64,000 bases of DNA. Source: Spodoptera frugiperda. Lineage: Eukaryota > Arthropoda > Insecta > Lepidoptera > Noctuidae. Position 1 is the first letter of the stretch, and each line of letters begins with the position of its first letter. Location of the stretch: NCBI RefSeq assembly GCF_023101765.2, contig NC_064220.1:11346001-11410000 (forward strand), written 5' to 3'. Below the pieces are notes generated by a model. It saw only the letters and a list, made by a program, of their open reading frames with translations. It did no database searches and was not told where the DNA came from. The position numbers and the translations under genes were made by a program. This document shows positions 42,671 to 54,060 of this stretch, in pieces.

Positions 42671-43164
42671 TTTTGAAACTCCAACCTGCCTGCAAACAAT
42701 TATTGGACGCAATTAGAGACAATTATTGGACAGCGTCCAATAACTGACAGAATTGTCTGTGATACTTAAAATTGAAAATACATCATAAGGAATATAACAT
42801 GGATTAAAATGAACGCAAAAACATCATAGAAACTCAAAGCTCTGGAAAAAAATAGTTATTGGACACTGTCCAATAATAGATTTTTTAAAATTGTATTATA
42901 CAATCACTGGACAGATGAAAATAACCTCAAAACATAACATATATGAGTAAAAAGTCACTTTATCATGTAAATAGTATTACATCTTACCAATCTCCAAAGT
43001 TTCAAAACAATAACATTCACCGCAATGCCAAAATCGTAACAAAACTCTAGACTAAACCTTATAAAAATTACAATTTTTTTAAACGTTTGTCCGTTTCCGT
43101 GGACGCCGCCGGGAAATATTTTTTTTGACAGTTTGTTACCGCCATCTGTTGTAAAACCTTTAAA

Positions 43165-44290
43165 CTATTAAATATTAAAGACTCAGCTCTGCAGCATATG
43201 CCGTTAAAAAAATTAGAAATTTGACCGATGTAAATACAGCGCGATTAGTATACTTTAGTTATTTTCATAGTATCATGTCATATGGTATCCTCCTGTGGGG
43301 AAATGCTGCTGACATTCAGTCTGTCTTTGTGCTGCAGAAAAGAGCCATTCGATCAATTTATAATCTTAGTCCGAGGCACTCTCTTAGGGAACTATTTAAA
43401 GAAATTAATATATTGACTGTTCCTTCTCAATACATTTATGAAAATGTAGTGTATGCTCACAAAAACATAAATTTATTCAAAAAGTATTGTGATATACATA
43501 ATATAAACACTAGAAGTAAAAACAAATATATTGTTCCCACTACTAGACTTAAGAAAATAAGTGGTTCGTTCAGATGTCAATGCATACGCTTTTACAATAA
43601 AATTCCCAGCGATATTCAAAGTTTGAGCCTGAATAAATTTAAAAATGTTATTAAAGAAAAACTGTATAGTAAAGCTTTTTATAAAATTAAAGACTACTTA
43701 GATGATAGTCAGGCTTGGGAGTGAGCCGCTATAATGTCCACACAGGTCATGTTGACATGTTTGTAACACAAGTTACATTTTTATACAATTTGACATGATA
43801 TACATTAATATCATTCGATATTTTTTTGTTTTCACATATTATTTTTAAAATTGTTAGTTTGAGGACCGTGCGAGAGTTTGCCTAGTCATTTCACTTTTAG
43901 TTAATTATATTCTGACAGTGTGAGCATTTGTGTGGCCTACCCAAATGTTCTTTTGGTAGGTATTGTTCGTCGGATCATTCAGCAACAGCCGTCAGCTGAG
44001 CTCATTGTAAACTGACACATGCGTGTGCGTGCTGCCATCTGAACAGGTCCGCTCAAACTGCTGTGGTTCTTTCCTCAAAAGACCACTACAGAATAAACTT
44101 GCACGGTTCTCCGACATCTTTAATTGATTTTGTCTGGACTTTAAAAGAGACTATGACCTCTGAGTTTGTTTCGGCATTTCTTCTCAGAGTAGTCGGATAG
44201 GAAATGCCGGCCTCATCTAGCTATTTGAAATATTGACGTGTAAAAGTGTTATTTTATAATCTATTTACAGAAATAAATATCATTTATCAT
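43165..44290 (+). pseudogene. 5'-truncated LINE with RT C-terminus
   Basis: The open frame 43165-43724 starts mid-protein (RLSSAAYAVKKIRNLTDVNT), then ARLVYFSYFHSIMSYGILLW, VLQKRAIRSIYNL and FKEINILTVPSQYIYENVVY. This is the region after the catalytic YxDD in jockey/CR1-like reverse transcriptases. It ends at a TGA at 43722-43724. About 560 bp of 3' UTR follows to an A+T-rich tail (AAATAAATATCATTTATCAT). It is inserted in the right arm of pogo-1. Truncation at the 5' end is the normal result of target-primed integration. Confidence 0.75.
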
Positions 44291-44515
44291 TTACAATGTT
44301 AGGTACTAATAGATATCATCGATAGATATAGATGTCGCTTTTTGATGTTTGTTATCTTATTTTTAGCAAATAAAAAGGAACTGTCCATTAACTGTCCAGT
44401 GTCCAATGACTGTCTGTTTACCCTATTCATTTTACAATTTGTTAGCATAAATAACACTAAATTCAAATAAAATTCATAAGAAAATACTAGTAAAATAAAT
44501 AATTTTCACTTACCG

Positions 44516-44555
44516 ACTGCGGGACGCCATTTTTGCACAAATTACTCACAACAAA
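44516..44555 (-). other. Possible short first exon
   Basis: On minus, GTGCAAAAATGGCGTCCCGC leads to a good donor CG|GTAAGTG, coding only MASRS. It lies just outside the right end of pogo-1. No downstream exon was matched in phase, so this is weak. Confidence 0.2.
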
Positions 44556-44721
44556 ACTTTTATTGACAGTCAAAATAAGCGGGCTATTCACTTTATGGCG
44601 CTCGATTTTGACAGACAACTAATTCAGTGTTGCCACTATTAAAAAATAAAAACGCAATTCTGACATAAAAAAATTCAAATTTGCCGTTCCAAAAATGGAA
44701 CACTGGGAAGATATGGGATAA

Positions 44722-45060
44722 TAAACTTCAAGCTAGTACCCAATTGAAGAAAGCCTGGATTTTTTCCAATAGCACTCAATGCTTGTACTTGGCGGATGCT
44801 GGCACCCAGTCCAGCGGTCACGGAAAGCTCTTGCTGCGTCGGTTCTCCTCTGGATTCTCCACTACGGCTGCGTGTTAATACAATCTTGCTGGTACTTTAT
44901 TCGGCTACGAAGGACCAGAATGTACGGATCGGAGGGATCAGGCTGTGGATCGTTCCTTGACGCACCCGTAATGTGGTAACCCCTTGAGCAGTGGACTGTA
45001 TGTGTGTTGAAATGAATAACTCTTGCACTGATTTTAAACAATACTTCAATATACTGACTT
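44722..45060 (-). repeat. LTR-like repeat, copy 2
   Basis: Matches 28424-28762 with about one substitution in 337 bp (ATGTGGTAACC here, ACGTGGTAACC there). Both copies share the same AATAAACTTCAAGC edge, then diverge. Near-identity 16 kb apart shows recent copying. Confidence 0.75.
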
Positions 45061-45188
45061 ATATAGGAACAATGATGATACCCTTTAACGGTTATAAGGA
45101 TCTAGATGAGATAGAAAGATTTGGTTTTCGGATTTGTGTTACATAAGATGCCTAAAATAAAAATTGAGATTCAATTCTTTTTTAATTT

Positions 45189-47640
45189 TTTTTTTAATTG
45201 GTGGTAAGAATATTCCCTCTACCTGTTTGAGAGTAATGAAATTATAGTATGATTTTTCAACAAACTAAAAAAGCAACATAAATCTCACATAATAACTTTA
45301 TTTCAATCACACAATTGAATACCAATAAGAAAATAGAAACAAAAATAAAAGAAAATTAAACTTGTTTGTGAAAATTCGGAAAGCAACATGTGTTATACAT
45401 AAGGGTACTCCACATTTGCTACACTTGATCTTAGATTGCTTATCTTTTGCCTTAGTGCTGCAATATCGGCATCTTTGATACGACGGATATCATTTGGCAT
45501 GTGATCACCTAAGTTGGAAAAGCGGATTTCCGGTGCAACGATGTGAATTGCCTTTTGATAATTTTCAGATACGATTTTTTCTTACGACGTAGTTGACGCC
45601 TTCAGCACGACGTTTTCGGGAAGAAAAACAACCAATAACTCCTCTGGCTAGAGTAATACGATACTCTAGGTTGGACAATTTTGTTGCATTTGCATTCTTT
45701 CCCTGGACTAAAAAAGAATTTGTGATGCAGGCATCAAAAATAAAATAAAATATGCGAAGTCACCACCGTTTGCTCCTTCGCCCCACTGAGTATGTCCCTT
45801 TGATGTGATCAAAGTGATCTACTCCACCCATTCTTTTTGTATACTCTTTCACTACTGCAGGACACCTGTCTTGGAACCGTCTATTCCTTTCCTGGGTAGA
45901 GATGTTTAATTGTCCTTGGGATGGAAAGCATTGGTCATAAATAAAACTTCTTTTGTATCTTGGCAGATTACAAAAGCCACGTTCTCCTTCACTCTCTATT
46001 TGTACTGTTTATATATGTATACTACCCTTTTGTTAGTTTTAGTTTTCTTTTACTTTTCACAAGTTTCAGTAAGTCTGCTCTTTGCCTGCGTACAGTACCG
46101 CTCGCAAAAATACCATTTACATGTAGATAATTCATGATATCATAACTGCAAAAAAAATTATCAAACGTAACATGCACTGCCGCCATTCCTTTCAAATTTT
46201 CTGTTAACTTCTTGACCACTTTTCCTCCTAAATTGTCTTCTACTCTGTCACCATCTCTTCCAGTGTATATATCAAATTCGTACAGATAACCAGTTATACT
46301 ATCACAGTGGCACCACACCTTGAAACCCCTTTTTATTGGCTTCATAGGCATGTATTCCTTCAATGTAGACCTTCCTTTGAAAAGAATCATTGTTTCATCT
46401 ATTGACTGGGAGGAAGAGTTGTGCGAATTTCCTGAAAAGAGGTGTTTATAAGCGTCAATAACGGGCGAATTTTGAAAAGCTTATCATACTCGGGGCTAAT
46501 TCTGGCAGGTTGTTTAGAATTATCATTTAGATGCAAACAACGTAAAATTAGCTTGAATCTTCGGAATGTCATGGTGGAAGCTATTTCGTCAACTCTAAAT
46601 TCGGGATCCGATGACCAATACAATTCGAAAGTAAGTAAAATATTGTATCCCATAATAATCATTATACCTACGAAAGCCTTCAATTCCTTCATGTCTAGTA
46701 TGGTCCAGCCTATTACGTTGTTTTGACATGCATATCTGTTAGTCTCTGTGATAATTAATTCAAAAACTTCTTGAGTAAAAAATTTTTCAAAATATCGGAT
46801 AGGCCTGGCATTATATGGTAACACAAGTGTCGGAGTCATTGGAACACTATCAAAGGACTCAAGCTGTGGCCTAATATCAGTCCACGAGGTTTTTTTCCAC
46901 GCTTCTTCATCTCTGTCAGAATAGCTTGCTTCTGACTCTGCTTCTGATACTGGTGGCGTATTATCTTCGGATGAATCGCTGTCTTCATCTCCAACCCCAC
47001 TTCCTAGCCTCGTTCTAGCTCCACGTCCCATTCTAGTTCCAGCTTCTCGTCCTGTTCCAAATCTACGTCCCGTTCCGGATCCACGTTCCATCCTAGCTCC
47101 TCGTCCTCTACCTTTTACAGGCAACTACCTTTTACGTGAAATAGGAGGCTCAGGCAGTAGTACAGCTGGTTGCGGCACATGTAACGGCACTGCAGACGTA
47201 GGCGCAACAGCTTCTATCACAGTAGGTGGAGGTATTACAAGTAAAGGCTTACCGCATGGGACCTCCGCATCAGATGATGTTGATAGTTGAGGCGATAACG
47301 ATGCTCGAATTGTCTTCGCCGTCTTCAGACTCTTCCGGTTCTGACAAACCGAACATACCGTACAACTCCTTCTCAATATCGTCAACTCCAAGTATTTTCA
47401 TTTTCACTCAATCTGCAAATAAAAAAACCAAAGCCATGCAAAAACCACACCAAGCCCCGAGAAAAAGCAATAATAAGACCACCAAAACCTTTATTCCTTA
47501 GTTACAAGCAATAAAAACAGGTACCGTAAACATAATAAAGGAATATTTTCTCTAACCTTACGTATTAGTAGAAAGCGGATACTTCACGGTTAGAGGGAAT
47601 ATTCTTCCCACCAAAAAAAATCGACTCGACGAATCGACTA
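45189..47640 (-). mobile_element. piggyBac-D, decayed element
   Basis: Inverted ends built on TTGGTGG[G/T]AAGAATATTCCC lie at about 45199-45222 and 47590-47625 and bracket a broken transposase. TTAA occurs beside the left end (45196-45199) but not the right, so exact limits are uncertain. The right end interrupts the DUF7869-like fragment copy B. Confidence 0.65.
45400..47402 (-). pseudogene. piggyBac-D transposase
   Basis: Starts at about 47402 (MKILGVDDIEKELYGMFGLS), shifts frame into a Pro-rich stretch, meets a TAG at 47125, and passes through an Arg/Gly repeat region (RGRGARMERGSGTGRR) encoded by CGTCC/GTTCC-type repeats. The catalytic core reads ELKAFVGIMIIMGYN, FRRFKLILRCLHLNDNSKQP and, after a frameshift at 46397, SIDETMILFKGRSTLKEYMP, RGFKVWCHCDSITGYLYEF and VTFDNFFCSYDIMN. 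Past more breaks the zinc tail is legible at about 45490-45400 (RCRYCSTKAKD, KCSKCGVPLCITH). At least three lesions. Confidence 0.8.
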
Positions 47641-47880
47641 ACTCTAATACAGTTTTAACGCTCGATTTCCAATCATAAAAATTAAGGTCGCTACCAAGTC
47701 TAAAAACCGTTCCATACTTTTTAAAAATATCTAAATACGTCTGGGGCTCTACAATTACTTCCAAAGGTTGTATCTTTCTTTCGATATTGCCGATTACGCG
47801 ATCAGGTGGCAAAAATGAGTGCCCTACTACTGGGAATATTAAGCCTTATTCACACGGGAGCTTTTTTAACGTTGCGTTAA
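47641..47880 (-). pseudogene. DUF7869-like fragment, copy B
   Basis: Same reading as copy A (VVGHSFLPPDRVIGNIER, FYDWKSSVKTVLEL), more than 90% identical by eye, with a shared stop just upstream of the GLIF block. It is cut at 47640 by the piggyBac-D end. The family name is tentative. Confidence 0.5.
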
Positions 47881-48039
47881 AACTCGGCGTTGGTGCTTAA
47901 ATAACGTTCTTGATGTGACTGTTCGACGTTAGCAGTAGTGTAGGTATAACTAGATCTCCATAATACTTCGTTTTTGGTTGTTTGCGGCTGTCTACTTCGG
48001 GTAACGCTGCTTCTATAGGTGAATGTGGCGGTGTAGTAA

Positions 48040-48560
48040 CTGTCTTAACCACATTCGACGTTATAGCTGTTGTTATTATGCCTGAGTTTATTGCAATATT
48101 TTTGTGAGAAGTGATGTATATTGGAATTGATGTATGTTTTGTACTTCATTTTCAGGAAGAGTTTGGTTTTCTTCTATAAAATTTATCACTGAAGGCTCAT
48201 TAGTTGGGATTTCCACATCCGTGATTTTTATCAGGATCCCATAAACATTTTCATACATTTCTATCTTGCGTCCAAAGTGTCAGTCAAATTTGAGTCCAAG
48301 ATGTCAGTCAGTCTTGCGAAGTTTCCAATATCATACCATTCCAGGTGATGGCAGTTCGTTGATTGTCGCAGACGTGTCTTGAGCACACAATTTTGTCAAA
48401 GTCGAATAGTCGTTATTAAATCTATCTGAAGGTGAATCATTTTGAAAATATATTTGCCTCCAAACATTGAATAATCCTTCTGAGGATTTGTCACCTTTCC
48501 AACGTGCATGTCCGTTTCGGTAAAAAACTTCGAGATTTTCAGGACTTATTTATGATTAAA
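48040..48560 (-). other. Unrecognised decayed coding sequence
   Basis: The minus strand reads smoothly as ENLEVFYRNGHARWKGDKSS, then GLFNVWRQIYFQNDSPSDRF and TINELPSPGM, a stop, and (other frame) MYENVYGILIKITDVEIPTN with INFIEENQTLPENE. It lies directly upstream of the DUF7869-like fragment and could be the N-terminal part of that protein. I do not recognise it. Confidence 0.35.
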
Positions 48561-49374
48561 AAATTTGACACACGGCTTAAGGCAGTTGTTCTCAAACTTT
48601 TTAAATGACGGAACGGAACCCTTTCGGGAAGTAAAATACTTGATGGACCTACTCTACAATAAAATAATTGTTTTTATAAGTGTATTTTTTATTTTATTAT
48701 TAAATCAATTCTGTCAGTCAGTCTGTTTTTTAGTTTTTTAAATTACATTTTTTATTTTAATCGTTTTTCGCCTTTATTAGGTGTTTCCTTTTTCATTGTA
48801 GCAATTTTGGTTCTATTATTTTTGTTTTCCCGGGATAGACCCATTTTTAATCGACCAATAAACCAACGACTAAAGTAATTTACCTATGCTATATTGCTGC
48901 TCCCCTGATTGTGTGATTTCTTTTAATTGACGTAATGTACATGGTTTACTGATGTAGACTCGACTCTTTATATGTATAACCCCATAAATAGAAGTCAGGT
49001 GGGGATAAATCTGGGGGCTTACTACCATCTTTACGAAAACATTCTTATTATAAGGAAGTTTTACATCAAGCATACAGTATTATTACTTTGATTCGTACGC
49101 TGATCGTCAACTTGCAATGAAAATGGATTCCTGCTAAGTGATGTGAAAGAACGAATGAAATATAAAAGTTTGTCTATTTCCAGTTAAATTTAAGTTCAAA
49201 TGTTTAATTAAAACACGATTTTGATGAATGTTTATGTGAAATAAATATATAATGTAGGTGTTTTTGTTTGAATCTACAAAAATAGTCAATTATTTAATTG
49301 TCAAAAATATACAAATATTTGGCACGCTCTGCAGCCTAAACGCTTTGATGGATATATAACCATATATATTTTTT
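48561..49374. other. Mostly empty; hAT-like terminal motif
   Basis: Near 48588-48625 the sequence GCAGTTGTTCTCAAACTTTTT resembles the end of hAT MITEs, but no matching inverted end is visible. The rest is A+T-rich without signals. Confidence 0.3.
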
Positions 49375-51119
49375 CAGGATCTTAGGTGACGCTTTTCCCA
49401 GAGCCGCTGGACGAGAGAACTTCGCGTAATATGGCCCAGCTGCAAAGCAAGATTATTACCGCGTGGCTGTTCTCTTCCATCGTGGTCCTGCTGTTGTGAT
49501 TGGTTCTCTTGAACCATATCTTAATTGCTTAGTTGTGGCACAGGTCTATTAGCACTATTGCATATGTTGTGTAATATAACACAAGCATTTACTATACGCC
49601 CTGCTACATCTGGTGCATAGTGCAGTACTCTGTGAACAAGTAAGTAACGAAAACGTGGCTTGAGAAGCCCAATTGTACGTTCGACTATATTTCTTGCATG
49701 AACATGCAAATCGGTGTAATATGCTTCAGGTGTGTCAGGTGCAGCATCCAATATAGGTGTCATCATAGTCTTTCTTAGCGGGTATCCAGAATCATCTAAT
49801 AAAAAAATTATAGTTTAATAGTATGTCAATGCTATAATAATATTATCATATAAGATGCTTAGTATACATTTTGTAATGAATATTGTGTAAAATAAGAGTT
49901 GGTACATAAGTTTTTAAACTATCATGGTCACTAACATTACAACTTATAATGACACAAAACAAATACAACACATTCAAAATACACGGTAAATATCCTATTT
50001 TAAGATGACTAGCCCATATAAAGGAGTCAAGAGATGCACCACCACTTGCAATATTTGCATGTCTGCATCACAAACCTGATAATTATTTATTTCAAATTAT
50101 TAATTTAAATTATTAATTTAAATGTGAATACCTACACACTAGAACTAGTTAATAAAGAGTAATATGATTAAAGTGCCTTTATTTATTTACTATTATTCAG
50201 CAAAGTAAACTATCTATATTAATTTCTTTGTGTGCTTATGCAACAGCATTATTAACTTAAATGTAATAAATGTCCACTTACTATTTGGACATTTAAAGAA
50301 TGATACTGCTTGCGGCAATAATAGCATGAGGAGCTCATGAATAATGGGACGTATTATTGCAACTTGAGTGCAATCTATACACCCCAAGACACCTGGGATT
50401 TTAAACTTCTTGTAAAACCTGTAAAAAATAGCATATATTTATTTACTACCTACACATTTTCACATTAATTTAGACATCTAAACTATGGATGATTTCTAGA
50501 GTTACTAATAATATTGGGTACATACTCGGTTTTAATCCTATTGCGTTCTTCAGTGGTTCTAGGAAATTTAATAAACTTCTGTCTCATTTGGATTGTGTTC
50601 AGACAGGCAGTAACCTGAGCAATAACTTTAGAGACAGTTTGTTGAGCCACAAAATGTCCCTCACTACTGCCTGTAGGGCGTTGGTACGATCCTGTGGCAT
50701 AAAATGCTAACGCAATCAATACCTGGAAAAAAGTATATTTAAACATGAGTCAAGGTACTTATTGACTTTGAGCAGTAACTGTAAATGTTGACCATAAGAC
50801 TGAGTCATAAAACATACCTTTGTTTCAACTGATAAGTCTGTAGGTTTTTTTGGAGTTTTCATCAAAGGCCTCAAATCATCACACAGATTATGTGTCAGCT
50901 ATTTTGTGAGACGGTACCTTTTAACAAACTCCGTATCGTCTAAATCAAAAGGATTACATTCAGAACGTAGCTCCACACGACGCCGCCGCTTTCTTAAAAT
51001 ATTAGCTTCCGTATTGTCGGATTCTAAAAATTCGAATAATGCGTATTCCATTTTCTTTCTTGTGTGTGGAGAAAGAACTAGTTCACTTTAGTCAAATGTT
51101 GACGTTATAATATGCACGC
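49375..51119 (-). pseudogene. HARBI1-like transposase, copy B (full length, broken)
   Basis: Exon 1 is 51051-50818 (MEYALFEFLESD...LRPLMK, in-frame TAG, donor GTATGT). The next block (50720-50480) reads VLIALAFYATGSYQRPTG and FIKFPRTTEERNRIKTEYVP. Then VLGCIDCTQVAII, a frameshift, and YYCRKQYHSLNVQI (donor GTAAGT). From 50075 it reads VCDADMQIL and ASLDSFIWASH, and from about 49797 DSGYPLRKTMMTPILDA, NIVERTIGLLKPRFRYLLVH, VNACVILHNICNS. After a TAA the C-terminus continues to about 49375. All Harbinger blocks are present, including the Asp and Glu motifs. At least three lesions. Confidence 0.82.
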
Positions 51120-51394
51120 ACGACACTTAAGGTGTGTCGTCGTCAAACTGCACTTAAATAATGGGTCTTGAGCAGTACCGGCGTAAGGGCCACTGATACC
51201 CCGGGCGAAAATATTGTAGCGCCCACTTGACTCAAGTGGACACAAACCCTCAAAAAATCCATCTAAAAAAAATCTCAATAAAATATATGCATATGCACAG
51301 AGCGTAGAACATGGTTCTGAGGGTTTGCACCAGGAGAGGCAAGAGACTCCAACTTCAGACCTTGGCACTCCAATATTTACTTTATAAGCTTACT
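51120..51394. other. No recognised gene
   Basis: Begins with a small palindrome around CGACACTTAAGGTGTGTCG at the edge of the HARBI1-like block. Otherwise nothing. Confidence 0.3.
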
Positions 51395-51439
51395 TTAGGG
51401 ACATCGTAGTATGAAAAATGAAAGTAAGCTTAAAATAGT

Positions 51440-51676
51440 ATTGCTATAAGAGATGGTAGTAAGACCCCTGGGCTTCTTGGGCCATGGGATGTCGCCTCGT
51501 CTGGAAATCAGCTTTTCCGGAAACATGTCTTTGACCACCGGTAGGGTCTCGTTAGATGTGTGGCAAGCGGCTCTATCTTGTTGAAACCATGTGTTACGAT
51601 TGTAGCAATTAAATTCCAGTAGCTTCGGTGGCAAGAACTCCCATAACATTTGAATATACTCAGCAGAATTAACCAT
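51440..51676 (-). pseudogene. mariner-like transposase fragment
   Basis: The minus frame reads EYIQMLWEFLPPKLLE, then TWFQQDRAACHTSNETLPVV, then FPEKLISRRGDIPWP, the catalytic WFQQDGAxxHT and GDIPWPPRSPDL region of an insect mariner clade. The final PDL-D part is altered. No ends seen. Confidence 0.7.
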
Positions 51677-51715
51677 TTTTAGGTTATTTTCAGATTGTAT
51701 AAAAAATATATAAAT

Positions 51716-52785
51716 ATGGCTGTTGAGAAGTTAACGGGTCGAGACAATTGGGCGAGTTCGAGCTTTGCAGTGAAAGCATACCTGCAACATGGGAATCAGT
51801 AGATACTGACCCAAACTCAGTCAAAAAGTATATCAAAGCCAAGTCAAAAATAATATTATTAGTTGACCCGATTCTATATGTACATATTCAAGACGCTCAG
51901 AACGCAAAACAAGTATGGTAAATTTGGCTAAAGCATTCGAAGATAGTGGCCTGACTCGAAAAGTTGGCTTGCTGAGAGGACTAATTAATACTAATTTGGA
52001 AAATAGTTCATCAGTTGAAGACTATGTGAACAAAATAATGTCAGCAGCGCATAAGTTAAGGAATATAAAATTCAATGTGGACGATGAATGGTTGGGCACA
52101 TTAATGCTGGCAGGTCTGCCAGAAATGTACAGGCCCATGATTATGGGCTTAGAAAGTTCAGGTATGAAGATTAGTGCTGATTTAGTTAAAAATAAATTAC
52201 TTCAAGAAGTAAAGACATCAGACACTACTGTACTTTATACAAATTCAAAAAATTCCAAGCCCAAAGGGAATCAATCAAGCAAGAAAGGTCCTAGATGTTT
52301 TTACATGTTGGCATAAGAAGACAAACAATAATGATAAAAAGAAAACAGGATATGTTGCAGCTTTTTTAGCATCCACAGCACATCATTTAAATTCTTGGCA
52401 TGTTGCTACTATGCATATGACTATGCACCGGGACTGGCTCACTGAAATCAAACCTGCATCTGTGCAAAATATTAGAATTGCTAACAACAAAGTGTTAAAA
52501 GTTGAATGCTGTGGTAATGTATGCATTCAAGTAAAAGCAATAGATGGCAGTACTGATTCAATTCAGGTAAGAAATGTATTATATGTACCAGAGTTAAAAA
52601 CTAATTTGCTGTCTGTTAGCAAAATAATAAAAAGTGGATGTCGAGTAATATTTATTGAAAATGACTGTCAAATTTACAATCCGAGTAACAAGTTAGTTGC
52701 AAAGGCTGATTTAATAAATGGGACATATCTGTTAATTACTGCCAATTGTTTGAGAAATGTATTTATGAGTTTTACATTAGCTTGA
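51716..52785 (+). pseudogene. Ty1/copia gag and protease region
   Basis: Starts MAVEKLTGRDNWASSSFAVK, a typical copia gag N-terminus, shifts frame around 51800 and 51915, then FEDSGLTRKVGLLRGL, DEWLGTLMLAGLPEMYRPMI and MKISADLVKNKLLQEV. The zinc-knuckle region is ruined (CF-C only). After another shift, HHLNSWHVATMHMTMHRDW (protease area), VLYVPELKTNLLSVSKIIKS and IYNPSNKLVAKADLINGTYL. The frame then runs into tandem repeats at 52744. At least three frameshifts. Confidence 0.8.
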
Positions 52786-53095
52786 GTTTATTTGAGATTC
52801 TTGAAGTTGAGGTTTGTTCTGCTTCTCGAATCTTCACAGCCCACGCCTTGCCGCGTGTTGCTGTCCTGTCACGGTCGCTAAATTGTTTGAGAAATATATT
52901 TATTAGTTTTACATTAGCTTGAGTTTATTTGAGATTCTTGAAGTTGAGGTTTGTTCTGCTTCTCGAATCTTCACAGCCCACGCCTTGCCGCGTGTTGCTG
53001 TCCTGTCACGGTCGCTAAATTGTTTGAGAAATATATTTATTAGTTTTACATTAGCTTGAGTTTATTTGAGATTCTTGAAGTTGAGGTTTGTTCTG
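52744..53095 (+). repeat. Tandem repeat, 137-bp unit x 2.6
   Basis: Units start at 52744, 52881 and 53018 (AATTGTTTGAGAAAT...), an exact period of 137. The third is cut at about 53095. Copies are nearly identical. The unit includes a G+C-rich segment (CCACGCCTTGCCGCG). It lies between two parts of a copia element and may be amplified from copia or LTR sequence. Confidence 0.85.
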
Positions 53096-53225
53096 CTGTG
53101 TGTGGCTACAACACGCAGTAGCTCGGACTCGTGGTGCACACTGGCGGGCGGCGGGCGGCCTCGGCGCGCCGGCTCGCTGACATGGCGGGCGCGCAGCTGT
53201 GTGCGTGAGCGCGGTTGCGTTTCGA
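53096..53225. other. G+C-rich CpG island-like insert
   Basis: About 130 bp of GGCGGGCGGCGGGC-type sequence between the tandem repeat and copia RNase H, very different from its surroundings. No function seen. Confidence 0.4.
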
Positions 53226-53239
53226 TTCATGTAGAAAAT

Positions 53240-53360
53240 TGTTGCTTGGACACTAATAATCAAGAAATTGCCTCTATTAGCTGGTGTTCTAAACGACAAC
53301 AAACAGTGGCATTATCAAGCACAGGCTGAATATACAATTTTGAACAAATTGAAAAATTTA
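53240..53360 (+). pseudogene. Ty1/copia RNase H C-terminal scrap
   Basis: The plus frame reads DTNNQEIASISWCSKRQQTV then ALSSTG, a decayed WSSKKQ-ALSSTEAEY motif of copia RNase H. Same orientation as the gag fragment at 51716, so possibly one element with its middle deleted. Confidence 0.6.
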
Positions 53361-53595
53361 TCAGTAAGATATCGAATTTGATTCTTTCTTTTATTAACTG
53401 TTTTACATTCTTTCTTTCCGCTGGTGCTACGACTTATATCATCACGTTCAAAAAACAATTTCAGCTCTTTTGAAATCTTACTTCTTCGCAATTTTTGAGC
53501 CGGTTGTCGAACTCTTATACGCCCACGTAATCCTAACAGTTTTGCAACGTATGATTAATATAAAAAAGCAGAAAAAATAAGATAGTTAATTATGT
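53361..53595. other. No recognised gene
   Basis: A+T-rich spacer before a SINE. Confidence 0.3.
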
Positions 53596-53880
53596 AATTA
53601 GGTGGCCGCAAGCGCTGGTCGTAACCGCGAGGTCCTGGGTTCGATTCCCGGGTCGGGCAAAGTGTTATTGGGTTTTCCATTAATTTGGAATTTCTCAGTA
53701 GCAGCACGGAGTCTGGATTTGTGCCTGGTAGATGACAATAGGCTCGCTCCCTATTAGGTAGGTACATGGAACTTAAACATAACTGGCGAAACGTGGATGT
53801 GTTTACAAACCTCTGCCTAACCCTTCAGGAAATACAGGCGTGATGTTATGTATGTATGTAAGTAGGTAAGTACATACTAA
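53596..53880 (+). mobile_element. tRNA-derived SINE, second family
   Basis: Head GTGGCCGCAAGCGCTGG and B box GGTTCGATTCCCGGG, then a body shared in part with the SINE at 2122-2377 (TTCTCAGTAGCAGCACGGAGT-like) and a TATGTATGTAAG tail. Not a functional tRNA gene: there is no full cloverleaf. Confidence 0.7.
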
Positions 53881-53914
53881 TTACGATTTTTTGTTTATTT
53901 TAGTATACTAGCTG

Positions 53915-54060
53915 TTACCCGTGGTTTTACCCTTGTGTTATTCCAGGTCACGATTTATCTGCATACCAAGTTTCATTCAAATCCATTTAGTTTTTGAGGC
54001 TTGAAAGAGTAACAAACATACATACATCCTCACAAACTTTCGCATTTATGATAGTAATAG
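53915..54060 (+). mobile_element. RTE-like/SINE 3' end fragment
   Basis: CTAGCTGTTACCCG, then CATACCAAGTTTCATTCAAATC, GTAACAAACATACATACATC and ACTTTCGCATTTATGATAGT. I know this series from a very common lepidopteran repeat tail. Ends in a TAATAG microsatellite. Confidence 0.55.

Larger units (their letters stand above)
35938..44423 (-). mobile_element. pogo-1: complete pogo-type transposon with nested insertions
   Basis: An 8486-bp unit with terminal repeats GGGTAAAC[C/A]GACAG...CATTGGACA at both ends and TA on both sides (35936-35937, 44424-44425). Subterminal copies of TTATTGGACA recur as direct repeats on the left (36142, 36162, 36183) and as hairpins on the right (42723-42743 and 42855-42875), presumably transposase sites. 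It contains piggyBac-C (38635-42438) and a LINE tail (about 43165-44290). Without them the element is about 3.5 kb. Confidence 0.9.

Noticed and set aside
44516..44555. MASRS exon as the missing first exon of the piggyBac N-terminus at 35885
   Set aside because: Splice phases do not match (phase 2 donor against a phase 1 requirement) after removing pogo-1.
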